Part shown: piece after piece, positions 1 through 6,805 of the stretch
How positions within the stretch are numbered: the stretch's first letter is position 1
Layout: each line of letters opens with the position of its first letter
Source of the DNA: Candidatus Cloacimonadota bacterium
GTDB lineage: Bacteria; Cloacimonadota; Cloacimonadia; Cloacimonadales; Cloacimonadaceae
NCBI GenBank assembly: GCA_028695495.1
Contig: JAQVIX010000019.1
Coordinates: 1-34,977, forward strand
Length of the DNA: 34,977 nt
Direction of reading: 5' to 3'
Made by a program: the position numbers and the translations under genes
Notes under the pieces: model-generated
The model's input: only the letters and a program-made list of their open reading frames with translations
Database searches by the model: none
What the model was told of the DNA's origin: nothing

Positions 1-1
1 G

Positions 2-142
2 CCCGTGGAGCAAGAGGTGCAGGCAGAAGGCTGGATAGAAGAAGCCAAAAGCCGTAGCCTGAAAACCAAGGCTTTGCTTTATGGCTCTGAAGGGCTATAT
101 GCCGAAGCGGAGGCGATCTTTATGGTGCCGCCCAATGCTTAA
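2..142 (+). CDS. Hotdog-fold thioesterase, C-terminal fragment (partial at left edge)
   Basis: The frame is open from base 2 to a TAA at 140-142 and gives 46 residues of a truncated protein. The visible part contains WIEEAKSRSLKTKALLYG followed by an AEAEAIFM segment. This is the closing beta-strand pattern of PaaI/YbgC-like acyl-CoA thioesterases, where a phrase such as 'AEAEALFM' is typical. The catalytic half lies outside the window, so substrate and exact family cannot be given. The stop codon overlaps the start of the downstream ComEA-like gene by 8 bases, suggesting co-translation. Family assignment rests on pattern memory of a short segment. Confidence 0.6.
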   Translation, partial: PVEQEVQAEGWIEEAKSRSLKTKALLYGSEGLYAEAEAIFMVPPNA

Positions 143-767
143 TCCCTTTAACCATCTCTTTAATCCCAACGAACAGAAAGTATTGCTCTTTCTGCTCTTT
201 TTCTTTATTTTAGGCTCGGTACTAAAGCTTCAGGGCTACAATCCCAAAACGGGGGAGAGCGCTGCGGCAGAGAGCCTTCAGGTAGCGCTCAAAGTGGATA
301 CACCGCTCAAGATAGATATCCGCACTGCAAACGAAAAAGAATTGCAAGCCCTGGCGGGAATAGGTCCCAAACGTGCCCAAAGTATCATCGAATACAGAAA
401 TGCCAAAGCTTTCCAAAACGTGAATGAGATCATGCAGATCAGCGGCATAGGCAGCAAAACCTATCAAAAGCTGCTGCCCAATTTGGTGGTATTTGGCGAT
501 AGCAGCGTAGCAGAAAAGAGTAAAACCGCAAAAAGCAGTACCGGCACAAAAAGCACCACCAAGGTGGCAGATGAAAGCCCGGTAAATATCAATACGGCTA
601 AAATAGATGAGCTTTGCAAACTAAACGGCATCGGCAAGGTAAAAGCACAGGCAATTATAGACTACCGCACCCAGCATGGCGCCTTTCAAAGCGCAGAAGA
701 TATCTGCAAAGTAAAAGGCATCGGCGCCGCTACCCTGCAAAAGAATCTGCATAGAATCAGATTGTAG
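135..767 (+). CDS. ComEA-like helix-hairpin-helix protein
   Basis: Protein of 210 residues if translation begins at ATG 135; a longer in-frame start at 81 lies deep inside the preceding gene and adds an unlikely basic leader. Residues about 15-33 form one hydrophobic segment (LLFLLFFFILGSVLKL), so the protein is probably anchored in the inner membrane with the rest outside the cytoplasm. Two ComEA-type HhH modules follow. The first, around residues 60-118, contains GIGPKRAQSII and GIGSKTYQKL; the second, around 150-210, contains GIGKVKAQAII and GIGAATLQ. These GIG hairpins bind DNA non-specifically. The family acts as the periplasmic DNA receptor in natural transformation, but many bacteria carry ComEA-like proteins of unproven role. 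A type IV pilus locus begins about 1.4 kb downstream, which is compatible with DNA uptake without proving it. Confidence 0.85.
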   Translation: MLNPFNHLFNPNEQKVLLFLLFFFILGSVLKLQGYNPKTGESAAAESLQVALKVDTPLKIDIRTANEKELQALAGIGPKRAQSIIEYRNAKAFQNVNEIMQISGIGSKTYQKLLPNLVVFGDSSVAEKSKTAKSSTGTKSTTKVADESPVNINTAKIDELCKLNGIGKVKAQAIIDYRTQHGAFQSAEDICKVKGIGAATLQKNLHRIRL

Positions 768-842
768 CCTAATGGCGCGGGGATATTAGAGCGCCCCGAA
801 ATGCCAAACAACACAACAACAAGAAATGTTCAGGGGTGGATA

Positions 843-943
843 AATCTATATATTTCTGTATATTAGCTGTGTTTGCACTGCTTTCCCGTCCCTTCCCCGT
901 CCATTGTCCGTGCAAAGAGCGGGAAAATAACGAGTTACGAGCG
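843..943 (+). repeat. Dispersed repeat family 2, copy 1
   Basis: About 100 bp that recurs in inverted orientation at about 32123-32214. Both copies share an exact 16-base core, CCCTTCCCCGTCCATT, and an exact TAACGAGTTA about 30 bases further on, with recognisable similarity in between and in the AT-rich part upstream. No open frame is conserved. It may be a decayed mobile element or a structured non-coding repeat; I do not recognise the family. Confidence 0.7.
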
Positions 944-1061
944 GGGTGCATTCGCATAGAGAAATGAGATGAGCTTACAAAAGATGGAAGCTAATATAGA
1001 GAATATGCAGCCTAAGATGGCATCGAATTCAAGCAGAACAAAGGTCTTGTCCCGTCAGGGA

Positions 1062-1149
1062 CAGTGGTTTAGCTAGCCCAGGGTGATTCTTGCCTAAAAC
1101 TCGCAAGCTCGTTTTCTGCAAGAATCACCCTGGGCTAGCTAAACCACTG
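1062..1149. repeat. Perfect 32-bp inverted repeat with 24-bp spacer
   Basis: The left arm 1062-1093 (beginning CAGTGGTTTAGCTAGCCC) is the exact reverse complement of the right arm 1118-1149, with a 24-base spacer (1094-1117). The right arm ends on the first base of the GAGGCTGT terminus of the adjacent 244-bp element. The left arm is preceded by GGGACA, as is the unrelated long inverted repeat at 17060-17138. No T-run follows either side, so it is not a standard intrinsic terminator. Confidence 0.9.
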
Positions 1150-1392
1150 AGGCTGTATTGAAATACCAAAACCAAGCACGATATCTGCCACATTGGGAGT
1201 GTAGGGGCGCAAGGCGTTGCGCCCGCGTTTAACAAAGCGTGCGCGCAGCGCACACCGCTAAAGAATTGGTATATAATCCGCAATGATTACCTTTTGCGTG
1301 CTAATTTCGGCGGGTTCAATGCCTTGAACCCCTACATTTCAGGTGTGGACATTTCTTGTTGTCGTGTGGTTTGCTTGTTTCTGGACATCCTC
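1149..1392 (+). repeat. 244-bp TIR element, copy A1 (MITE-like)
   Basis: This copy starts GAGGCTGT and ends GGACATCCTC, a slightly decayed form of the GAGGCTGTCC / GGACAGCCTC termini seen in the copies at 16653-16896 and 31663-31905. All three are 243-244 bp long. Internal palindromes visible here are GGGCGCAA/TTGCGCCC (1205-1224), GTGCGC/GCGCAC (near 1238-1253) and GGGTTCAA/TTGAACCC (near 1311-1330). There is no coding frame, and no target-site duplication is obvious. The size, terminal repeats and non-coding content fit a miniature inverted-repeat transposable element, but the family is not recognised. Confidence 0.8.
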
Positions 1393-1398
1393 AAAGCC

Positions 1399-1566
1399 CG
1401 CTTTTAACAAAGCGTGCGCGCAGCGCACACCGTAATAAATTGATACTGAGTCCGCAATGATTAGCTGTTGCGTGCTAATTTCGGCGGGTTCAATGCCTTG
1501 AACCCCTACATTTCAGGGGTGGACATTTCTTTTTATGTGGTTCATTTCGTATTTAAGGACAGCCTT
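1399..1566 (+). repeat. Right-hand portion of the 244-bp element, copy A2
   Basis: This segment repeats bases from about 1225 onward of copy A1: the GTGCGC/GCGCAC hairpin, the AATTTCGGCGGGTTCAA segment, the CATTTCAGGGGTGGACATTT segment, and a GGACAGCC terminus at 1557-1564. It lacks the left end, so A1 and A2 form an imperfect tandem. The same arrangement (full copy followed by a right-hand partial copy) occurs at 31663-32044. Confidence 0.8.
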
Positions 1567-1584
1567 GAATAATATTTTGATTTT

Positions 1585-1656
1585 GAGCCACGTGTACACG
1601 AAAATAGAGCCACTCGTCTACAGATTATGAGCCACCCTTTTACTCAAGAGAGCCAC
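1585..1656. repeat. Four GAGCCAC heptamers phased at 22, 22 and 21 bp
   Basis: Exact GAGCCAC occurs at 1585-1591, 1607-1613, 1629-1635 and 1650-1656. Start-to-start distances are 22, 22 and 21 bases, close to two helical turns, so all sites lie on the same DNA face. The intervening 14-15 bases differ. The pattern resembles the multiple transposase-binding repeats at the ends of IS21-type elements, where GTGGCTC-like units recur, but no istA or istB gene is in the window. It could be a solo or decayed element end or an iteron-like protein-binding array. Confidence 0.75.
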
Positions 1657-1762
1657 CTAAATTATCAATCAAAACAAATGTCTCCATCCTATTCTAAGCT
1701 ATTATCCAATCGCTTCCTTCCCCTATTTACCCCGCTTTCTGGCTATTTTGTGAGGAAAAATG

Positions 1763-1790
1763 TTGACAGAATATGTGGATTATTTTTAAT
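1763..1790 (+). promoter_or_regulatory. Sigma-70-type promoter for tRNA-Val
   Basis: A perfect -35 TTGACA lies at 1763-1768. With a 16-base spacer it is followed by TTTAAT at 1785-1790, a reasonable -10 box. The predicted start would be about 10 bases before the mature tRNA 5' end at 1807. Position and orientation fit a tRNA promoter. Confidence 0.6.
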
Positions 1791-1806
1791 TGGAATCTCT
1801 TGAAAC

Positions 1807-1883
<77 letters not shown>

Positions 1884-2096
1884 GTATAATAAAAAGAGTT
1901 TTAGCCCCTGTGAGGATAATTTTCCAATCCCGCTTTGGTGCAAAACCTGGAACATAAATATGGCACAAAAACGAATAATTGCAAATAAAGGTTGACGGAT
2001 AATAGCTTATCATTTTCTTGGCAGAATGTATCGAAACAAATAATTTTTGTATTTAATAAGGATTTTGAGTGGTAAATACGAATTTGATTTCGGATT

Positions 2097-2112
2097 TGGC
2101 ACATAACGTGCA
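2097..2112 (+). promoter_or_regulatory. Putative sigma-54 (RpoN) promoter of the pilus operon
   Basis: TGGCAC-N5-GTGCA at 2097-2112 matches the -24/-12 consensus TGGCAC-N5-TTGCA at all but one base, with the correct 12-base distance between the GG and GC dinucleotides. It would start transcription near 2123, leaving a leader of about 35 bases that carries the AGGAGG ribosome site at 2143-2148. Sigma-54 control of major pilins through PilR-type activators is well established in several Proteobacteria. The GCAC/GTGC symmetry means a short chance palindrome remains possible. Confidence 0.6.
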
Positions 2113-2157
2113 TAACTAAAAAAAAAGAAAAAACGATCCCCCAGGAGGATACAAAAA

Positions 2158-2595
2158 ATGCTCAGAAATCTGAAAAACCAAAAGGGTTTTACCCTTATCG
2201 AAGTGTTGGTAGTGGTGGTAATCGTTGCCATTTTGGCAGCTTTTGCAGTACCGCGTTATCTGCGTCACGTGGAAAAATCCCGTAGCACCGAAGCTCAAAC
2301 CGCTCTTTCCACTTTGCGCAAAACTTATGACGTTTATATGCAGACCAACGGTACCACCGATGGTTTCACCCTGGAAATGGCACAAAAAGAAGCCAATCTG
2401 GGTGAAAGTACCCGTAAAAACTGGAAGTTTGAAGTAGTTGGCAACCCCCCTAATAAGTATATCGCAACCTCCACACAGGATTTCGCTGGCGGCGAAGGTA
2501 AACAGGTATGGTACGACGTGCCGGAAGCCAGATTCCATGGCTATGGTATTGACACTTGGACCAATCCTGAGACCGGAGGAATGGAGAACGAATAA
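2158..2595 (+). CDS. Type IV major pilin / GspG-like prepilin
   Basis: Prepilin of 145 residues. A short basic leader of 10 residues ends in Gly10, followed by FTLIEVLVVVVIVAILAAFA: the prepilin peptidase site G|F with Glu at position +5 (residue 15) and the hydrophobic N-terminal helix used for fibre packing. The small C-terminal domain fits a PilA/GspG subunit. A strong ribosome site (AGGAGG, 2143-2148) and its place first in the locus, behind a putative sigma-54 promoter, suggest it is the abundant fibre subunit. It has no cysteines, so it lacks the disulfide-bonded loop of classical Pseudomonas pilins. PilT 18 bases downstream favours a pilus over a pure type II pseudopilus. Confidence 0.9.
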   Translation: MLRNLKNQKGFTLIEVLVVVVIVAILAAFAVPRYLRHVEKSRSTEAQTALSTLRKTYDVYMQTNGTTDGFTLEMAQKEANLGESTRKNWKFEVVGNPPNKYIATSTQDFAGGEGKQVWYDVPEARFHGYGIDTWTNPETGGMENE

Positions 2596-2600
2596 TCAAG

Positions 2601-2616
2601 GGAGGATGGTACTTTG
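2601..2616 (+). promoter_or_regulatory. Ribosome site and TTG start of pilT, with overlapping three-codon ORF
   Basis: GGAGG at 2601-2605 sits 8 bases before TTG 2614-2616, the only in-frame start that keeps the conserved PilT N-terminus; the next in-frame Met is residue 27. An out-of-frame ATG at 2606-2608 reads ATG GTA CTT TGA and its stop overlaps the TTG. That ATG abuts the Shine-Dalgarno and is probably too close to be used. A weak start would give less PilT than pilin. Confidence 0.65.
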
Positions 2617-3669
2617 ACAATCCACGAACTATTACGCTTTACCGCTGAAGCGGGAGCATCCGACCTTCACGTTGCCGCGGGCTCGCACCCTATGGTGCGG
2701 GTCAACGGCAAGATGAAGAGGCTAAATCTTCCTATCCAGTCGGTGGAAGATGTGCAAAATCTTGTTTATGGCGTTATGAACGAAGTTCAGCAAGAGATGT
2801 TTCGCAAGAATCTGGAGATAGACTTTAGCACGAAGTTATCGAACGACGTTCGCTTTCGTGTAAACGCCTTTCACCAGATTAATGGCATTTCCGCTGCTTT
2901 TCGCGTGATTCCAAACGAAATTAAGCAGTATGAAGAATTGAAATTGCCGGAAATCCTCAAGCGCCTTACCACCAAGGAAAAAGGTTTGATACTGGTAACC
3001 GGACCTACCGGTAGCGGAAAATCCACTACTTTGGCTACCATGATCGATACGATCAATGACAACCGTCATTGTCATATTATCACCATCGAAGACCCTATCG
3101 AATTTGTACACCGCAGTAAGAATAGCCTCATCAACCAGCGCGAGCTGGGGCACGATACCTGGAGCTTTACGGCGGCATTGCGTAGTGCTCTGCGTGAAGA
3201 CCCGGACGTAATTTTGGTGGGTGAAATGCGCGACCTGGAAACGGTGTCGCTTGCGTTGACAGCCGCCGAGACGGGACACTTGGTATTTGCCACCCTGCAT
3301 ACCGGAAGCTGCACAAAGTCCATCGACCGCGTGATCGATATGTTTCCCAAAGAACAGCAACAGCAGGTGCGTTCCATGCTTTCCGAATCTCTGGAAGCGG
3401 TGATTTCTCAAACCCTGCTTCCCACCAAAGACGGTAAAGGACGCGTACCGGCGGTGGAGATCATGCTGGCAAATGCAGCGGTAAGGAACCTGATTCGCGA
3501 AGAAAAAACCTATCAGATTCCCTCCATTATCCAAGCTTCCACCAAAGAAGGAATGCAGACCAGAGACCAATCTCTGTATAACCTGGTAATGAATAACCAC
3601 GTGGAGCGCACAGTAGCCGAAGAAGTGGCAGATAATCCCAAACTCTTTGCTACCGGCGCTGGATTTTAA
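2614..3669 (+). CDS. pilT: Twitching motility / pilus retraction ATPase PilT
   Basis: Cytoplasmic hexameric ATPase of 351 residues that powers fibre disassembly. Visible motifs are an N-terminal PAS-like region with SDLHVAAG (residues 16-23), Walker A GPTGSGKS at 130-137, the Asp box HIITIEDPIEF near 154-164, Walker B DPDVILVGEMRD near 197-207, and the His box around ETGHLVFATLHT at 219-230. AVRNLIREE at 289-297 corresponds to the AIRNLIRE motif diagnostic of retraction ATPases and absent from PilB. The length is typical of PilT. It starts with TTG and lies between the pilin and the minor pseudopilins, unlike the common pilT-pilU or pilB-pilT-pilC layouts. Its presence marks the locus as a retractile pilus system or a close hybrid. 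Confidence 0.96.
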   Translation: MTIHELLRFTAEAGASDLHVAAGSHPMVRVNGKMKRLNLPIQSVEDVQNLVYGVMNEVQQEMFRKNLEIDFSTKLSNDVRFRVNAFHQINGISAAFRVIPNEIKQYEELKLPEILKRLTTKEKGLILVTGPTGSGKSTTLATMIDTINDNRHCHIITIEDPIEFVHRSKNSLINQRELGHDTWSFTAALRSALREDPDVILVGEMRDLETVSLALTAAETGHLVFATLHTGSCTKSIDRVIDMFPKEQQQQVRSMLSESLEAVISQTLLPTKDGKGRVPAVEIMLANAAVRNLIREEKTYQIPSIIQASTKEGMQTRDQSLYNLVMNNHVERTVAEEVADNPKLFATGAGF

Positions 3670-3685
3670 TAGCTAAGGAAGGTTT

Positions 3686-4159
3686 ATGACACCCCGCTTT
3701 AATACCAAAGATACCTGCCTGCTCTATAGCGAGCGGGGGGTCACCCTTTTAGAAGTGTTGGTTACCACCCTGGTTTTGGCGCTGATGGTAGTTACCGTAT
3801 ATATAGGTATAGAATACGCCGAGAAGATGAGCGTTCAAAACTACCGTAAGCGCAAAGCCATTATGGTGGCATCTGGGGAGCTGGAACGCCAATACTTTGT
3901 AAACAAGTATAACGGACGTCAGGACCAAGAGTATTTTCAAGTCTTTTCAAACCGGGAGTTCATCCTGGATTATGTAAAGAAGGATATACCGCTTTTGGCA
4001 AGGCTAAGTGTAAGCCGTGCACGTAATACCGAGTTTAACGGTGCGGATCAATATGTCTATAACGCCATTGTGACCACTGTGGAATGGATTGATCCGGCAA
4101 GCCATAAGCCCGTAGAAGTTCGCTTGCGGGAAGATTATTATCTCAAGATGGGGAATTAG
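3686..4159 (+). CDS. Minor pseudopilin, GspI/PilV-like
   Basis: Protein of 157 residues. An 18-residue leader ends in RG, followed by VTLLEVLVTTLVLALMVVTVYIG: a prepilin peptidase site after Gly18, Glu at +5 and a hydrophobic helix. The leader is longer than that of the major pilin. Order (after the pilin, before a J-like gene) and size match GspI or PilV-type minor subunits, which form part of the fibre tip complex. The ribosome site AAGGAAGG precedes ATG 3686. The stop is one base before the next gene, so the two are probably translated together. The I assignment rests on order and size rather than on a subtype motif. Confidence 0.8.
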   Translation: MTPRFNTKDTCLLYSERGVTLLEVLVTTLVLALMVVTVYIGIEYAEKMSVQNYRKRKAIMVASGELERQYFVNKYNGRQDQEYFQVFSNREFILDYVKKDIPLLARLSVSRARNTEFNGADQYVYNAIVTTVEWIDPASHKPVEVRLREDYYLKMGN

Positions 4160-4160
4160 G

Positions 4161-4799
4161 ATGTTTAAAAGTGTAAAAAACGAACGCGGTTTTACCCTGA
4201 TTGAGCTAATCTCTGTAATGGCGATTTCGGTAGTATTGATCTTGGTATCTGCTACCGTATTAAGCACCTTTTACCGCCGCTACAAATCCCTGAACGATAC
4301 GCTGGAATTGCAAAAGAATGCCATGAAATGCCTAAACGTAATCAAAAATGGCTATGCCCTGGGCAGAGGTGAACAGTTTTACGGCGTGGCAAATGCCAAA
4401 GCCCTGGAAATTACCGGGAGCAGCGAAGTATGGAACGCCGGCAGCGGCATCAAAATACGCCCGCCCATATATGCAGATTTCCAGCGCAACGATATGGTAC
4501 ACTTTTACCTGGATGAAAATATCATCAAGGTAAAGTATATCTACAACGGCGTGGAAGTAAGCGCACCGGTATATTTATTTCCGGAAAGAAGTGACAGAAA
4601 CCGGATCAAGGTGACCAAGTTTGAGGTAAGCAATGCCAACCAGACCGGTCAATTGATCCATTTGAACGATGTAATAGATACAGATTTACATATTATCGAA
4701 GTATATATGGAAGCCCAGATAATGGTAAGAGACAATCCACTGGCACTGAAACGTGAATACAAAAAGGTGGATTATCGTACCTTTATGGTAATGAAATAA
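4161..4799 (+). CDS. Minor pseudopilin, GspJ/PilW-like
   Basis: Protein of 212 residues with a canonical prepilin N-terminus: a leader ending ERG (Gly10), then FTLIELISVMAISVVLILVS with Glu at +5. The C-terminal domain of about 170 residues is larger than in the I-like protein and is predicted mostly beta, as in GspJ. In type II systems I, J and K form a quasi-helical tip, and the gene order here (I-like, J-like, K-like) is the same. Only one base separates it from the preceding gene. It could equally be named PilW in pilus nomenclature. Confidence 0.8.
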   Translation: MFKSVKNERGFTLIELISVMAISVVLILVSATVLSTFYRRYKSLNDTLELQKNAMKCLNVIKNGYALGRGEQFYGVANAKALEITGSSEVWNAGSGIKIRPPIYADFQRNDMVHFYLDENIIKVKYIYNGVEVSAPVYLFPERSDRNRIKVTKFEVSNANQTGQLIHLNDVIDTDLHIIEVYMEAQIMVRDNPLALKREYKKVDYRTFMVMK

Positions 4800-4833
4800 T
4801 GAAACACCTATTTAAGCCCTATAGGGGGATGAG

Positions 4834-6774
4834 ATGAAACGGATATTAAAAAGCCCAAGCGGCAATATCGCTATCGCTGCCCTATTGGCGGTGATTGGGC
4901 TGATGAGCGGACTCTCCATTGCGGGGATTGCCGTTCATGATGCACGCAGCTATCAATGGGAACATGAAACCCTGCAAAGCTTACACTTTCTGCGTGCAGA
5001 GGCCAATCGCGGTCAAGCCATCCTGGAGTACAAGGGCGATATAAGCGGTATCTTTTATACACCCAAACGTAGCGTTGCTGTGGAAAGCAGCACCCTAAAG
5101 CGAAGCTATAGCATGCAGAGCAAAGTGTATAAGGAAATGGCTGAAACTACCGAAAACGTGATTGTGCAAGGTGGCGCCGCCCAAACCGGAAGTGTGGGCG
5201 AGCAGCGAGAACACTACAAGGTGCAATCCCTGGTAGAAAGCAAGCGCGGAGTAGGGCAGGCGGCATATTATGGAGCAAACGATTCCATGATCCGCAAGTA
5301 TGGCGAGCTTACCATTGTGCAAACGAACTTTTCAGAGTTCATGTATTTTACAGACCAAGACGTATCTCCAGCTGGAAACAACGTATATTTTTATGGTTAT
5401 GACGTAATTACCGGAAAGGTACATAGTAATAGTGATATCCAGATCAAACAGGCTGGTGGCGGAAACAACAACGGCTGGCCTACTTTCCTGAACCTGGTAA
5501 CCACTGCCGGCCATATCGTTTCCACTCCTTCAAATTACCCCCTGAATCAGGTATTCCAAGGCGGATTGGTAGAAGAATATGATGGTTATGATTTTCCGGA
5601 ACTTGCCAATACCCTAAGAAGAAAGGGACGCCAACTTGGCGAAGGTGTGGACCATATCTATTTCCTTACTATAGATGGTAATGCATTTTCCGGGATGCAC
5701 GGCTATTTGGGCACTCCCCGCCGTGTAAGCAAGATCGTGTACGATGAATATCCGCCTCCCGGCGATTCGCTTTATACCAATGTATTCACCGTGCGCGATA
5801 CCCTGTGGACGCCCTATCCCGGCGGCATCAGCGCTGCTCAGGGTTTCATGGTAAATGGTGATCTTTGGATACGCGGCAAGTTTAGCGGCTACCAAACCTG
5901 GGGCTGCACCGGCGAAATGCTCCTTATGGGAGATATTTCGCTTACCCGTACGGATATTCCCCTGAACCCCAAGGATAATCCCACAGACGTAGTAGGGCTG
6001 GTATCCGAACATTCCATCACTATCAATTATGGCTATCGAGATCCGCAAGATTCCCTGCGCTATCATCCCAATGTGGGTTCGGATAACGACTATCCAGATC
6101 CTGCCGGCGGCGGTATCTTTTTATATGCTGCCATGTGCGCTTTGGGAGATGGCGGAAGCAATATGTTCAAACACGGGGTATTTACCTTTGAATACCAGCA
6201 TCCGCATCCTTCCACGCCCGCTGTATTGGCAAGTGTGGAATATCCAGATGGCACGGTAGAGCAAGTGCTTTTCGATTGGATCGATATCCATCGCCGCAAA
6301 TACCCGCCCACGGGGCAAATGCCCTGGCCTACACCACAATTGGGTCAGCAACGGCTGGATTTGCCGTGGTACAACCCCCTGTGGCCAGAAGCAAGACCCT
6401 ATCTGGAGCGTGGCACCATCAATATCTGGGGAGCAGTGGCGCAAAGGGTGCGCGGCTTTGTGCACCGCAGCCACAACGACGGCGAATATCCCTCCAATAG
6501 TGGAGTATGGGATATAGAGATTGATAAATGCGGTTATCCTACCGATCCGCAGCAGATTCAAGACCCCGTATTTGGCGGTCAGTTGGGTCTGGTTGGGATG
6601 AATTACCCAGGAGCCGCCGGCAGTGGAGTGGGTTATAAAAAGAATTATAACTACGATAACCGTCTGCTTACCATCTCACCGCTCTTTTACCCGGAGGTGA
6701 GGCTAAAAGGGGGTAAGAACCCCATGACCCAGGGTAATTGGAATATCAAAAGACCACCCAGGATACTTTCGTAA
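4834..6774 (+). CDS. Giant GspK/PilX-like pseudopilin with DUF4900-like ectodomain
   Basis: Protein of 646 residues. It starts with a short basic leader ending SPSG (Gly10), followed by a hydrophobic helix NIAIAALLAVIGLMSGLSIA. This looks like a prepilin peptidase site, but position +5 is Ala instead of Glu, as is characteristic of GspK/PilX tip subunits. The rest is a large, probably exported domain rich in Gly, Tyr, Trp and Pro. A VITGKVHSNSDIQIKQAG segment near residue 190-207 recalls DUF4900-type proteins (xGxVHSNGDI). The length is about twice that of a usual GspK (around 320). Position after I- and J-like genes supports a tip role. The large ectodomain could be an adhesin-like tip or a scaffold. 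The family call is from memory and should be treated as tentative. Confidence 0.6.
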   Translation: MKRILKSPSGNIAIAALLAVIGLMSGLSIAGIAVHDARSYQWEHETLQSLHFLRAEANRGQAILEYKGDISGIFYTPKRSVAVESSTLKRSYSMQSKVYKEMAETTENVIVQGGAAQTGSVGEQREHYKVQSLVESKRGVGQAAYYGANDSMIRKYGELTIVQTNFSEFMYFTDQDVSPAGNNVYFYGYDVITGKVHSNSDIQIKQAGGGNNNGWPTFLNLVTTAGHIVSTPSNYPLNQVFQGGLVEEYDGYDFPELANTLRRKGRQLGEGVDHIYFLTIDGNAFSGMHGYLGTPRRVSKIVYDEYPPPGDSLYTNVFTVRDTLWTPYPGGISAAQGFMVNGDLWIRGKFSGYQTWGCTGEMLLMGDISLTRTDIPLNPKDNPTDVVGLVSEHSITINYGYRDPQDSLRYHPNVGSDNDYPDPAGGGIFLYAAMCALGDGGSNMFKHGVFTFEYQHPHPSTPAVLASVEYPDGTVEQVLFDWIDIHRRKYPPTGQMPWPTPQLGQQRLDLPWYNPLWPEARPYLERGTINIWGAVAQRVRGFVHRSHNDGEYPSNSGVWDIEIDKCGYPTDPQQIQDPVFGGQLGLVGMNYPGAAGSGVGYKKNYNYDNRLLTISPLFYPEVRLKGGKNPMTQGNWNIKRPPRILS

Positions 6775-6805
6775 AATAAATGTATATGTGGAATAAAGAG
6801 GAAAT

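Larger units (their letters stand above)
768..1806. other. Gene-free, repeat-rich intergenic island A
   Basis: No credible coding frame is seen here. The stretch contains, in order: a GC hairpin just after the ComEA-like stop (774-798), a scrambled remnant of the 244-bp element (about 794-838), a copy of repeat family 2 (about 843-943), a segment resembling part of island C (about 967-1010), a perfect 32-bp inverted repeat, a full 244-bp element plus a second right-hand portion, four phased GAGCCAC heptamers, and the tRNA-Val promoter. Each is listed separately where supportable. Confidence 0.8.

Noticed and set aside
1062-1149. Long inverted repeats (also 17060-17138) as integron attC sites or invertible promoters
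   Set aside because: No RYYYAAC/GTTRRRY core pair, the arms are perfect instead of bulged, no integrase is present, and spacers of 24-29 bases are too short for a promoter.
1585-1656. GAGCCAC array as a CRISPR
   Set aside because: The repeat unit is only 7 bases and the spacers 14-15, far below CRISPR dimensions, and no cas genes are present.
2116-2538. - strand ORF opposite the pilin gene
   Set aside because: Its composition is that of a shadow frame and the pilin on the other strand is unmistakable.
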